Source of the DNA: Opisthorchis felineus
Lineage: Eukaryota > Platyhelminthes > Trematoda > Opisthorchiida > Opisthorchiidae
Length of the DNA stretch: 64,000 nt
Direction: 5' to 3'
NCBI GenBank assembly: GCA_004794785.1
Contig: SJOL01008935.1
Span: forward strand, 85,800-149,799
Below are positions 11,693 through 25,100 of this stretch, piece by piece. Under the pieces are notes generated by a model that did not search any database, was not told the DNA's origin, and saw only the letters and a list, made by a program, of their open reading frames with translations. How positions within the stretch are numbered: the first letter of the stretch is position 1; every line of letters begins with the position of its first letter. Made by a program: the position numbers and the translations under genes.

Positions 11693-12649
11693 GTCAGTTA
11701 TTCACTGATAGGCTGAACTATTAGTTTCTTATTAGTACGTGGTAGGGGATGCTCAAAGTGTAGATGCACAAGCCAAACACTTGCTAGCTGCAAGTGTAGG
11801 TAGTGGGTACTCGACTCCTCAGTTTCCCGTCCTTAGCTGATGTGTGATTGACGTTCAGAAAATATTTCTGTCTTTAAACAGCATCATCTTCGCCAGCACA
11901 GCTAGATGGTCCATCAATCAACTTAATTGCGATTTACTAAAAGCTTGCATCTTGAGGTATCTTATATGGAGGCGTCGTTTTGCATATTGGAAGGACGGTT
12001 TCACAGATACGTTCGCGGATACTTAGACTGTGCTTCTGTTGGTGACAAAACAGGCTTGGTGTTGGCTAAACGGTGAAAACCAACTACTGACATAAACATG
12101 GCCAACAGGTGGGTGATAAGAACAGCTCATGAATGGTATTCCTAGCAGACTAATTCATATGAAAACTGAAGTCCTTCTACAAATATACTTGAACGGAGAA
12201 CAGGAAACTGCTGGAAACAGTATCACGGATAGCTGGCATATCTGGATCCAGCGTTTTATATCAAGTGGTAACAGTGACTAACTACACCACGAAGACATGC
12301 CCCGATGAACTGAGGTGAAGTCTGCAGTCATTACGAATATAGAAGAGCACCTTTTGACGAAATGGATAGTCAGTTCTCCATAATGTCGTAGAGTCCATAG
12401 AGGACTATATCAACGCTAACGAAACCGGCGACAGTGACTACGGTTTGTAGTCACAGTCATTGGCTTATTTGCCTAGGAGTTCGCAGGTATGGGGTCGCAG
12501 CAGAAACAGTGGGGCCGTTGCTGCAGATGTGAACGGTGATACACAGTTGGTCTGCTTTTGTTTAATCACCTTACTGTATGCAGCGACTAAGTTGACCCGA
12601 CTAATGTGGAGCCCGATATGGCGTCAATGAACGTTTGTTGACGTATTTA

Positions 12650-12830
12650 GTGGTTGAGATACTGCCAGGATGCCCCAACTCAGGTTAGCGGATGATTAAG
12701 GTCCTCAAACTGACCTCAAGACAGTGGGGGTTTGCGTAAGACTACCAGAGTAGTTTGGATTTCAAGGTGATTTTCCACAATTGTTCCAACTTTTTACCCA
12801 GAAGGCCAGTTGACTTACTGTCACACCTCT
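12650..12830 (+). repeat. Repeat family D, copy 2
   Basis: GAGATACTGCCAGGATGCCC, then GATTAAGGTCCTCAA and AATTGTTCCAACTT align in order with 6079-6225. Confidence 0.5.
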
Positions 12831-13056
12831 GTTCATCGACCAAACTTCTAGGAAGGACTTTGAATGCTGCGTGGACATTTCCCACCACTGCTCAATATTT
12901 TATTGAGACATGAATGCCACCAAACCTCGGCGGCATCGTCTCTTCGCGATGATGGTGTTTAGAACCCATCTGTCTCGCGTTGTATCTGTTATGTCAACCG
13001 TAACTCTTGTTGCCGAATATTTTCCCTACATTTGCTATGCTTTCACTTGTTTCCAG

Positions 13057-13158
13057 CGCTACTGTCAGCCGTACATGGCGTTGGCCACGGCCTTTCAGGA
13101 TCCTAATCCAGAGGCTCTTGAAACGGTGATTGAGACCCATCGTAACACATTTGTCGCA
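13057..13158 (+). CDS. COPS3: COPS3 exon (PCI helical part)
   Basis: Thirty-four codons from [13 protein letters not shown] to ETHRNTFVA. The acceptor is TTGTTTCCAG and the donor is GTAAGT. The peptide lines up with the CSN3 segment ending at the conserved short motif ahead of NNMGLVKQ, and runs in phase 0 into the exon at 16176. Confidence 0.88.
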
Positions 13159-16100
13159 GTAAGTTTTGCAATCTTACTATTGTAAAGGTGTTCAATAACT
13201 GTCCTAATAAATTCAGGCTGAATTCTATATTCGATTTCTGGTACATACCCCAGCGAGCTTGATGATGCTGACCTCAGGAAAACTAGGTATCGTCGATTTG
13301 TGCAAGCCTGAAATGACCCATATGTGAGATTTTATAGAAATGAAGTGGAACAGATCATCCAGCTGAGTTTTCTGAATCAGAGCGTCTAACCGTGGTACCA
13401 ACCATCATTTCAACTCGAAACTCTTATTTGAGATGGTTGTTTAATAAGCTTCTCTAAACGGTGCTTTAAATCTCGCTATAAGCTATTATGATATACAATG
13501 ACATCTGAGTTGAACACCAATGCTTCACTACCGCACATTTATGGTTATTCTTAGTTCAGGAGGACCCTGGTGTGAAACGAAGAGTAAAGTGGGGAAGGGA
13601 TGGAATCTAGTGTTAGCCTGACACAAAATTTCAAACTCCATTTCAAGTAGATTAGTTGATAGCGTGCTGCAGGAACGCTAATGAGATAGATTTGCATCCA
13701 TATCCTTCAGCGTCTCCAGTCAAGCACACAGGATAAAGAGGCCTTTTTGCTGGAGGACATTCACATCAATAGCACCCAGGTTAGTTGTTATCGTCACAGT
13801 TTGTCTTTCAAGCCGTTTGTGTCACCTTAGATTCGCCACTGGAAACAGAACTCTTCTTGGTATTCATAGAACGTTACGAAGCCAACACAGTTTTGTGCGA
13901 GGTATTCTTTATTTGAAGTAACCGCAGCGGAATCAGAATCTCGTTTCCCAATCAGCCCGTTGCAAATTGGTTAACGCCAGCCTGGTCTGTCAAAGACTCG
14001 ACGAGTCTTCGAGTCCTCTACCAAAGATGCTGAGCCTCCCTACTATTCATAGAAATAACTCGCAATGCACTCACAAGCAACCATTGGTACCTACTGATAT
14101 ACCGTCTTTACGCCACAACTGGCGCAACTTAATGATCCTGTAATCTGACATTCACGGTGCTTGTATCGGATTCATCTGTCATGCTATTGTATAAACTAAT
14201 GCAGGTAAAGAGTCCCACAATCTGTGGTGTTTGGTCGAATTGTCAGTAGCGTTTTTCAGAATTTTTACGTATACCTTATTGGTAAGAAACAAATATCATA
14301 GGTTAGAATGACTCTGGCCAACTCCTGTGGGCACGCGTTCACTTTTCCTCGTTCGGAAATCAGAAGTTTTGGCAATGGTGTGAACCTCAAGGTTTTCGGA
14401 ATATAGCGCTTACACTATTGGGGCAACGATACCAAACTTGAATGGGGACAATGAAATTGGACTTCGTCACCGGATCAGTTTTTGGAAGATTTTTTAGAAT
14501 CCCCCATACACAGCCCTGGTTACACCAATAAGGGTGTTCTATGTCCTAGAGCTTTTGGGACATATCTCGTTCGGTAAGAGCGCTTAGAAGAACCAACAGT
14601 CTAACGATTAAAGACAGAGAGAGCCTGTATGAACTCCGCTGCCGCAAAACCGACAGCGTGAGAGCTACTGTTCTAAAGTAGACACCTCGAGACACAGCAC
14701 AAGGCAACGGAGAAGTGATGTTATAATTACTGTTACAATGGGAGTGCTTATCGTACTCAATACGGCTGTGCTTATTAAATACGGTCATAGCCATCGACTT
14801 GTTCCGTTTAACTGGCTGGGGGCGTCCTTTCCACCGTTGAACAGAAGGGGACCACCTTTCACCGTACAGATCCCCACTGTTGATTTGCTATTCGGCATAT
14901 TCGGCTCATCAGTGTACGGTTTCTTTATTTTGGTGGTTCTGGACGAGTTCACATACCGGTGCTCTCTTGGGGTCTTTAACTCGTGTCAGGTGAAGCGATC
15001 TTCTTAATTTCAGGCTCTCCTTTCTCACTTTTTCTTGGCTTCTTTGGCCCCTCAAGCCTTAACCTCGATGAGTCCACTCAGTTCACCGCGTGCCTGAGGG
15101 TACTATGTGGATTAGAGTATTGCTGAGGACCAGCAGTACTTCGTCTCCAAACTTTAAGGGAGGCCACTGTTCTTGCGAAGTTTGGCTATCAGTAGGGTGG
15201 AGATAGCAGTTTTTTGTGAACTGACATCTGGGGATGTGTCATTTAACTGCCTCTGAAGTAAATAATCCTAATTTGGAAAAAAGCTTAAGAACGATTGAGA
15301 AGGTGTTTTGGAAGGGTTTGTTAGATAAATCCACCGTTTGTTCACTTATCTTTTCCGAAGAATGATTCTAACATTCGAGACAACTGAATTCACAGCACAT
15401 AAGTGAAACTGGTGCGTTGTGTATGGCCCCAATGCTGGGAATCGAAAAGTCGAATAAATGCGTGGACGGAGTTCACGCGGGTATTTGGCTAGCTGATGAC
15501 GACCTGCTCTACCTCGATCGCGGACTAATCTGTTATCAGAGAGCTGAATGAGGTTAGGCTTTACCAGTTACTCGGGAAACTACATGGAGATTAAAAGACA
15601 GTGACCACCTCGTTCATGGAATGCGTTCACCATTGTTGTCAAACATGCAGCGCAGGGGCGATTTCTGACTGGTATCCTGTCCAGCGGATTTTTTTCATTT
15701 ATTAACTTAACTTCGGTGGGGTCCTTCCGGGAGTGAGCAGGGAGAAGGTGACAATTTTGTCAAACGAACGGTTTTGCTTGCATCTTGGGTTCATACTTTG
15801 GATATGCAGCACACAATAATGCAAGATGAGTCCAGCTCATGCGCAAGAGCAGCCCGTTTTCCTGTTTGCTTCAAAGTACGGACATTTTACACTGCCAACG
15901 GACTGAGCAGTGTGGCTTTGGGATGGATATAGATATGTATTGGGCTGTTATCACTGAGTGATGTGCATTTGTTGAAGCGAAATGTGATTTCAAGCTATCC
16001 TGTGAGGAACCTGCTGTCAGTGGTGGATTCCTGTTTGTGGGGGAGGTCACCCAAGCGGAGACCTCAAAAAATCAAGGTTAAGCTTAAACTACGGACAACT

Positions 16101-19100
16101 GCACTTTGTCGCTACCTCAAGTTTGCTGGCCAGTTTAGCGCTCCGAAACTAATTACTTCCACGCTTTCCTTACAGGATCACAATTATGGATTGGTAAAGC
16201 AAGTGGCGAAAAGTTACGTGAAATTCCGGATCCACAGTCTGACCAAAGTAAGTTCATTTTTGATTAACTATTAGTTTGCCTGTGAGCTTGTTTATGACAC
16301 GCAAATTTTGTTGTTCTTTTCAATCATGGGCTCTTATCTACTCCCCTAAAGGAGGACAGATTATGAATTTTACCTGGATACCTTAACACAGTACCCTACC
16401 AGTTAATGGAGAATCGATTTTTCTAGCAGGTGTATTTTCCATTCCAACTCCTTCACTTCAAGCAAACCGAATACTCATAATCCTACAGGAAAGGTTTTGA
16501 GGTCTCCCAATGATTTCCGCCCCCTATCTGGCAGGCAGTAATCTAAATTCGCTTATTGACTATCACCTTAAACACCTATCATATAAAAACTGTTGCTACA
16601 TTCCACAATACTGATGGGCCTACTCACTTAGTTTATCACAGCTACCCCATTATTAGGGATAAACGGGCTTTTTGAACATCACACATTGTAGGCAATGCCT
16701 CCCTGAGACGATGGTGACACAGGTTGACAACCTCATTTATATTCCAGTGTCGTTGGCCGTAAACAGCTTGGTATCCCGGGGCATTCGACGTCAGAGGTGA
16801 CAACGTACAGTCAGATTTTCATTTGTTCTTCAGCTGTTACCGTGAACTTGTGCATGGTTTGGATGATGATGTTAACTTGCCAAGTTGAGATTGAGGCTTA
16901 ATGTATCCGAACCCCTGATTGCCGTGGGTTGGCGAATTGGCTGTTTCGTATTGCCGAATAGTTGACGAACCTCCACGTTTTACACTTTGTCCTGCTATTT
17001 GTGACAGTATAGGTTTAACGTGCCAGTAATCAGGTACCTCTGGTCTTCGGTGAGTTTAGGTTCCGGAAGCGTACATGAGTACTGGATGGATAACGGCTTT
17101 GCACATGTGAACTTTGGTACGAAGGTTATCACCCTTACATCGCCCTAAGCTTAGATGAAGTTGTGAGGAGGATCCTCAAAATGTACTGTTATTCTTAGCT
17201 TGCCATTTGGTGAGTCTTGAGGTGTTTGCAGAACTCTACCAACTCGATCATCTCATTTCGTAAGAAGACCGTCTGTGAAGGTGCTGTTCTAGTCGTGGCG
17301 AAAGCGTTGGCTTTAGAACCACTAATTACCAGACCCAGTGTGTGATGCGGTTGCAAATATTCGGTGTATTCGTTGAAGATGGTATCATAAATACGTTCAG
17401 GTTGGTAATCTCCACTCCCAGGATTATTTTTGCACCATGTTAACTCCTGAACGAGCGTTGTACAGTCATTTGTCGTACAGTCAATTGCTTATTTGAGTAG
17501 AACTGGCGATAACGGATGACCCTACTAAACCCCAGCAGCAGTAATCGTTCCTTTACTCTCCAACACGTTACCTTGTGGAGATATGGTAGGCAGTTTGATC
17601 ACCTTTCTGTCTGCTGCTATAGTGGCTTAAACCGAGTGGTGATCTACCGATTTCCAGAAGTCGGTGAAACAGCCTGTAGTATGCTGTTGGAGCTTGTAGT
17701 GGTCCTGTGGTGTGCGATATAAATTTGCTTCGTTGACGCAACCTTTTTCTGTGCCACCCAACCCTATAAATCCCCCTTAAAGTGGGAGACAAATGTCACT
17801 CCACCCTTAAAGGTGCTTTAGGTTGGTTGTTGCAGGCCTAGCCCTCACTTTTTATGGTGAGACTTCACCCCCGGTACATCCAGCAGGGGCAATTTATTTC
17901 CAAAAGATAAACGACCGATCAGCTTCATCCGATCAGCAATCACTACCGAAAGTGATTGTAGGATATTAAAGTAGCATTTTGTGCTTGGCGCAAAAACATC
18001 CCACATCGAGACATTTCATCGGTATGGCTACAGCCCTTTCACCCGATAATACGATCAGCACATTCCATAGCTAGCGTTTGGCAACCCGGGATTAGTTGCA
18101 CTCCCTCATCGGCATTGCAACCTTAGACTACCTTACTCGAGAGACTGTCAATAACGTAGTTGAATAAGAACAGGATGTAAACCATTCCTGCCGCAATCCG
18201 CTCAGAAAATAGAACCATTGTGACGGTTCGCCTTAAAAACTGACTGTAGTGTACGTGTCATGGTATAAGCGATCACACAGTTGTTAGCCAACCCAGATCT
18301 CAATATGCATTCCGGTAGTCTGGCTCGGTCAACGGAGTCGAGAATCACATTTATGTCTAGAAAGGTGACAGCAGTTGGCTGCTAGTATACTGGGCGGTTG
18401 TCTAGTATTTGGCGAAGGAAGAGGGTGGGATTAAAATTTGGCCAACAGATCCACATCCTTGTCGGATGTCAGTTTGCTCCTCTCATGTACGCTCCTCCCA
18501 GTGTGGAGGAGAACCGCGGAGACTAGTAATTTTGGAGTAGTGGAGATGAGACTGATTTCTTGGTGGTTAACATAATCCTTCTGGGCTTTTTTTGAAGAAA
18601 ACAAAAGCCCTCTTACAAGCATTATTCCGACGTCTTTCAATATCGTCGCTGGGAATTCATCTGGCCCAGGTACTCTGTGGCGTTTCTGTGCAACCGGTGG
18701 TCTATTCATCTCCGCTTCTGAGGAGGGTCAGTAAAACCGCCCATCTGTTTTGCAGTTTAGCGGTTAATTGAACTGTGGATGAAAGTGATCTGTCCAGCGT
18801 CCTAACCGCCCTTGAAGCCTCTGTATAGTCGTACTGTCTACTTGACGGTTAGTATATTTGACACCTTTGTGTTTAGCTTCAGTTGCACGAGTAAGTTGGA
18901 AATATTCCCAGTTGCAGGAGTAAGTTCCAACACAGAGAAACATTCGTGATCCTTAACGCTCGTCGAACTCGTTGCAAGTTGCCAGTGTGAAGACAATCCT
19001 AAACACCTTGTGATTGATAGCTGACAGCGATGTGGTCGGCTGGAAACAACATCGGTGCTGAGGATGAAGAAGACGCCGGTAGCGAGTTAATGGAGCGGAT

Positions 19101-22100
19101 GGCTGAATTTCGTTCTAGTCATTAACGGATTATAATCTGGGCATAAACTGAGGAACCCCGTCTTCATTATCCGATGGGACATTGTCCAGGCAGGAACGGT
19201 CTCCCAAATCGGCCTCTGCAGATGGTATCCGACCTGATCATACGGCGCTTGATAGAATTCATCCTTGGATAACAAGACCCGCACTCTGTAGGAGCACGAA
19301 CAGAACTCACGCAAAACAGGCGGTGGTGGGGCACTGCCTCCCCACTTTATAATTTCTGTTAGGTCTAACGGATGAAATCAGTGCGCGAATCTCGAAGGCC
19401 GGAATCACGTTTACCATTTAGCGTCACTTAGGTTGTCAGAAAGATACGGAGTCTCAAGGGCCACCTGTGCAAGGAATCGGACTGCATCGGTACGTTCATA
19501 GCAAAGTAATTAGAAAACGAGTGTTTGTTTGCGTAGCGAGTACTTTAGTCGCCATAATCATCCAGCACTGCGATGACTCGACCATGTTCTACGCATTCCG
19601 CGGCGGAATTTCCCAAGAAGCGTACATACTTTTTGATATTAGAATCTGAGAGCTAGACGAAGTGTATTATCGTGCTGTCTAGTAAACGGGTCTCCGAGGG
19701 TCAATACACATTGATGTTCAGTCTATGAATGCCATAACGGGCCACGTTGCTGATGTATGCACAATGACGTTCGGGGACCAAAAGTGACAAGGTTGAAAGG
19801 TATACGAAGGTGGAGTAACAAAACTATCGGGCGCACGATGCTGATTACAGTTGATTTTTATGGTCAATGACAGTAACTAATTCAAACTTGCATCACCTAG
19901 GAGCGAACGGATAAGCTATGAAACGAACATTTTGGAAGAATTTGGCTGCTTGAAATAGTTTACTGAAAACAGCGTTGTGCCCGTGAAAAAAGTCAAAAGT
20001 TCACAGCAGTAACAGAATGTGAATGTGTATTGCTAGTGTGGTCCGGGGACAAGTTAGAGCAGAGAGGAGTATGAACTACCGTAGGTTTTTCAGGATAATG
20101 TATTACTGTATGCCTGGCATGAGGTAGTTTTGTTTTGGGCGGGCGGGCGGACACCTGAAGCCTCCGAGTGAAACCCTTAAGATGAAGCCCGAAATCCGCC
20201 ATCCACGTCTGCACCTTCTGGATAGTGACGAAATATCCAGGACGCCATGTGCGGCTTTATATTTCTGAGGGAATTCCATATTCTGGACTTTTTTGTCCTC
20301 AAACGTTACTCCGATATTTTAATGATTTCCTCCTCGTAATCAGTCTCGCAGGGTGAGATACTTCAATGTTGGCGCAGTATGGTGCATCACCAGTCTGTGG
20401 AGTTTTCTGCCTAGGTTCAAAATGATCTAGCTATTAACTTCACGCAAGAGAGAACTGGGAGGTGGATGGGAGGCTGATCCACAGCGAATTTAAAGAATGG
20501 TTGTCTGCATTTGCAACTGTTTCCATTTCTGTGGTCAGATCAACCCAGTAGCGGTTGCGTATCGTCGAGCCGGGCTTGTTGCCGCCCCATGAAGACTATG
20601 ATTTGGATTGACAAGATACGGGTTGTTTCTTGTATTATCTAATTTTTCGCCGATTTTTGGTGATCCGGAGGACAGTGGTTAGAAGCCCTCCGTAAAACAG
20701 TCTTTAGTTTACCGTACCCTACTTTATTATTCTTGGTGAGATGGAAGTCCACGCAAGCAAGCCATTGCGTACTCAAGCCACTCATAAGTATCTGAGCGTC
20801 CGGGAATCAGTATGTGGGCTTTTGAGGAGAAAAGCTGAAATCGTTCAGCTCTAACATCTTTTTGGTGCCTAGCTGCTATGCCACCCGAAGAAAGCACAAG
20901 GGCCGAGATACTGTCGGATTGCTCACGCCTAGACAACAGCAGTCGAGATGCTGGGGTTTGGTTCCAACCACAGACCTTCCGGTCAGTAAGGTCGCACATT
21001 AATCCCTGAGCTACCTCATGCTCTCAAGCTTTTGATGAAACTGAATTCAGGTTCCGGTATTTGCGCCCTCTATTGGCATGCAATATCGCTGGCTTCGGTT
21101 GTCCATATTTTACATGATCCAACGAGTAGGTTTCTAAACATTATAAACTGACTATTACAATTACAAAATGTGAAATAACGGATTGTTAAGAGGCATTATA
21201 AAAACCTCCCTATAGAGCCAAGCGAAATTGAAACTTCGGGGACCATTTATAATAAGGAGGAGTTTATGAGGTCATGTGGTAGAACATCAGTTTGGAGCAC
21301 CCTTGGCGAAGAGGCTAATATTGACAAACCTGTCGTTGTTCAGTTGGTAGAAATTCCTACCCGAAAATTGGTCCCCCACTGGCACCCTGACCCAGAGTAC
21401 TATTTGCCGTCCCTCTCAGCTATACTCAGGGCATTCGGCGATGGGCGACCAACGCCGACAGACTCAATGATTGTGTAATCTCTTCCTGCTCCTACGGTCT
21501 GGACTATCTGGGTCCAACGCAGTCGAACGTAGTTATCAAAACAGGTTTGAGAGCGTCATCTTCCGACCTAGGACACCAAACGGCGTTATACTGATTTTAT
21601 TCGCATTCTAACACCTGTTATCCTCAGGTCATCAAGTTGAGCCTTGGCAACTGCATGTGGGCAGTGTCTTCAATACCACCCGGATGAAATTCTAGCTTTT
21701 GTACAGTCAAAAGTGTCAAATTCCGTCTCGCATGCAGGCACGAATTTGGAGACGTAGGAGAGTTGGACCGCCAGTTGAGGAAGATGATGGATAAACTACC
21801 TCATAAAAGCACTACTGACGCACTTGACAGAGGTTCCAGTTCTTCCGAGGTACCCATACAGCCCGATAGGCGTTTTGGTTAGTGTAGCTCTTCTGAACGG
21901 CTGGCCTGTGTATTCCAATTCGATTCTTTCGATAAACGTGCCACAGTCGGATAGTGGCACGCTGGCATGCCATTTTGCAAAGAGCGATACGATTCGAATT
22001 AACCAGATGCTTTTCGAGAAGCTCAAGTTTCTGGTATATCAAAACACATCCTTCTCATGACATTATTTTGGATTTCTGTAGTTTTTCTTATGGAGCAATG

Positions 22101-25100
22101 TCCACAAAGAAGGTTCTCGTTAGCCTGCCTCCTTATACTAAGAAGAAACTTTTCAACTGAGAAGTTTTTGGTAGTCTGCAAAAGTGTCTCTGTGAGTAGG
22201 AGTTACCGTACTAGACTAGTGCCACGACCCGACGACCCTATCCACTGTGTGCATCAGGTTTATTTAACTCGTAGCTCAAAAGTCCCTATTCCATCACAAT
22301 GATGGGCTGAGCGGCAGATAAAATATCCAGCCCTCACCAGCCTAACATTATGGGAGTTGCACGACTTATTGTTCAGTCGTGGACTTTTTGTCACATCTTG
22401 TATTGGGTGGGTACACAGGAATGTACCTCGCACAACGATTCCAAGAGATCCAAACCACAACTTTCTCGCATATTTGTCGTCTTCCGAAACATATCCCTAT
22501 ACCGATGGAGATGTGCACAGAAGGACTATATTTTCCCCGTTCATATTTTGAAAGCAGTTGGATTTGGACGGTTTCCCGGTGGCATTCCAGTTTTAACATG
22601 CCTTTCGTATTAGATAATTTGGTAACATTAAAGAGAGAGTCCTGCTCTCAGGTGGCATTATTCTTGGATCCCCAAAATACATCTCCACAACACCATTTCG
22701 GAATCTGGTTGGCAGACAGATTGAGCAAGTCTTCGTCAGATGGGTTGGATATCCATTGTCTGTACTGGCAACTCCGGTCCTGTGTTCACATAGGATCAAC
22801 TCATCAGAAACCCGTAAAAATTAATTCAAATTGCAATAAACTGGCATCTGTTGAAAGTGTAGTGGAATGTCCGTCGCCTGTGATTAAGCCATTGATTTTC
22901 TCTTCACTTTTCGGCAGTGCATTCGCACCACCAGTGGTTTTTTACCCACCTACGATTCATACCACTGAAGGCTCTGAACAACCGATCATTTACTGTATCA
23001 CTTTGCACTCATTCGCACTATATAGACCTTCATGACCATGTCACTGGCCGATGTAGCAAGTCGCGTAAAGCTGACAAATGCACAAGAAGCGGAGAAATAT
23101 CTTCTGGAAATGGTCAGTTCTTTTTTGTCTTTTATAAACGTTTCGGATGTTTCTCCTTATCTACGGGCCGCAAAACCCCTTTATCGTTTGTGATTCAAGA
23201 TATTGTATGGATTGGTCTGTAACTGTATCCCTAGAAAACCCAACAATGGCTATTCACAATCGTTTCGCAACGAATACTCCCGACTCCCCTGATCCAGCTT
23301 CAGTCCTGTCACCACAGTAGTTTCATCCGTTTAATCTGTATAACACGACTGTGCGTATTTCGACTTTGCAAGCAATACGCCCGACCTGAAGCTGTCACCT
23401 TGTCGTGGTGGTGGGGCTTCTGTGCTGCACCGGTCCTGCGGGCTATACTGGCTGGAACTTAGTTCCCAAAGGTTCAACCATGCCAGGAGGACCAACGGGG
23501 AGCAGCCCGACGAAGGGCAGCGAGTCCCCGCACTGCGACCAATCGTATTACGAGGCGGTATGGAGGTAAAGTCGTACTGTCCTCTGCGATAGGAGTGTGA
23601 AGGCAGTAAGGCGTTTTTCCCAGGCGACCAGCATGTCTACATTTATGGAAGCAGGGATGCTGCCTTCCCCCGAGGAGGGACGGGTTAGAAAAGTTCGGCT
23701 CTAAAAACCGCACACTCCGATCGCCCGGCAGTTGACCGTGACCACCGGCGCATTATTGAATACGGTCGAAATACCAAAATCCAAATAGTGCCGCTCTAAA
23801 GGCACCTGCTGTGCGCAGGTTCATGTGTGAGCGTCAATCAAAGATTGTCGCTCGCAGCTTGACTCTGATGATGCCATTGTACGGGCACGGTTATCACTTC
23901 GCTTTCCGTCTGCATTACGCGTGCTAAAGCAGAGCAGACGGCTCAGTGGTTAGAGCGCGAATTTACTGACCAGAAGATCCGTGGTTCGAACCTGACCTAT
24001 ACCTCTCGACTTCCCCTATCTAGACTTGGGCAACCTGGCAGTATCCAAGCCCTCGTGGTTCCTTCTGGTGGCATGGCAGCTAGGCACCGAAAGCGTGCTA
24101 CAGTTGAACGAAAGCAAAGCAACTCCATTCATCAACTTCGACAAGTTTCAGTAGCTGAAAAGTATCGAGCCAATCCGGCTATAAAGTTGGACCAGGTCTT
24201 CAGGTGTTCGACACACTCTCTCTCAGAACGATTACTCGCGTCGGTTGGTGCCGGTGAATCCGTAACGGAGTAACTAGAAAGCGAGTTTTCGGTTGTGCGA
24301 CGGGGACTTCCATTGAAGAATGTATCCAGCGCCAGAAGCTGCGTTGGTTAGGCCATGTATTGCATATGTCGAACCATCGTTTGCCGAAGATCGTGCTGCT
24401 TTCCGTGCCCAATTCATGGTGGTGACCAACCCTTGACCTGTCAGAGTGATATGTTAGGGTGTCTTCGGTGGTACTCGCCTTACAAGATGGGGACCGCGTG
24501 AGCCCCACTGCGTCTGGTTGGAGGCGCTGCAAGTTAAGGCTGCTAGTCGATATCAATAGCGTTCTTGTTATCAGTTTCTATCCAGATTGCCTGAATGAGT
24601 GTCTGGAGGTGTAGGCATATCTGGATGATTGTGATAGGCTAGCACTAAGTCCCTCCCCCATCCACCTTTATTCTTTTTTTTTCACAATGAAGCTTTCAAA
24701 TAAATCACGGTTGTATGGCAGCAAAGCATCATTGTCAAGCACTTTCATGCTGTCGATGGTGATGGCGATGAGCACTGTGGATGTCTGTACCCAGTGGCCA
24801 ATACTTTCCGACATAGAGCGGTCGGACGGGCGTTCGAGGACCCGGTTCTGATGGGTTCTTTTGGTTTCCGGGTACCCTAGCTTCTCAATGGCTAAACGAC
24901 GTGTGCGTTTTTTGCCTAGACCTGGAAAGCGCAATGGGACCTGCGGATAGAGTACTCAATTTGGCCAGACGTTTTAGTGTCAGTAAAACGTGACTCATCG
25001 CCATTTAGTAGTAGACCACTTCGGTGTTTCAATCAAGATTTCATCCTAAAAGTGAATTACATCTATCCGTTGTTTCATTCTTATTGGAAATCCCCAGGGA

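Noticed and set aside
11844..12026. Frame with KIFLSLNSIIF after a CAG, considered as the missing COPS3 AYKKYIL exon
   Set aside because: Only a few residues resemble the expected segment, there is no donor in frame, and the rest does not match.
22379..23035. 218-codon plus-strand open frame, the longest in the window
   Set aside because: It begins with a non-ATG codon, has no recognisable domain, overlaps other long frames on the minus strand, and runs into the COPS3 exon at 23026 in a frame unrelated to it. Best explained as a chance frame in an intron.
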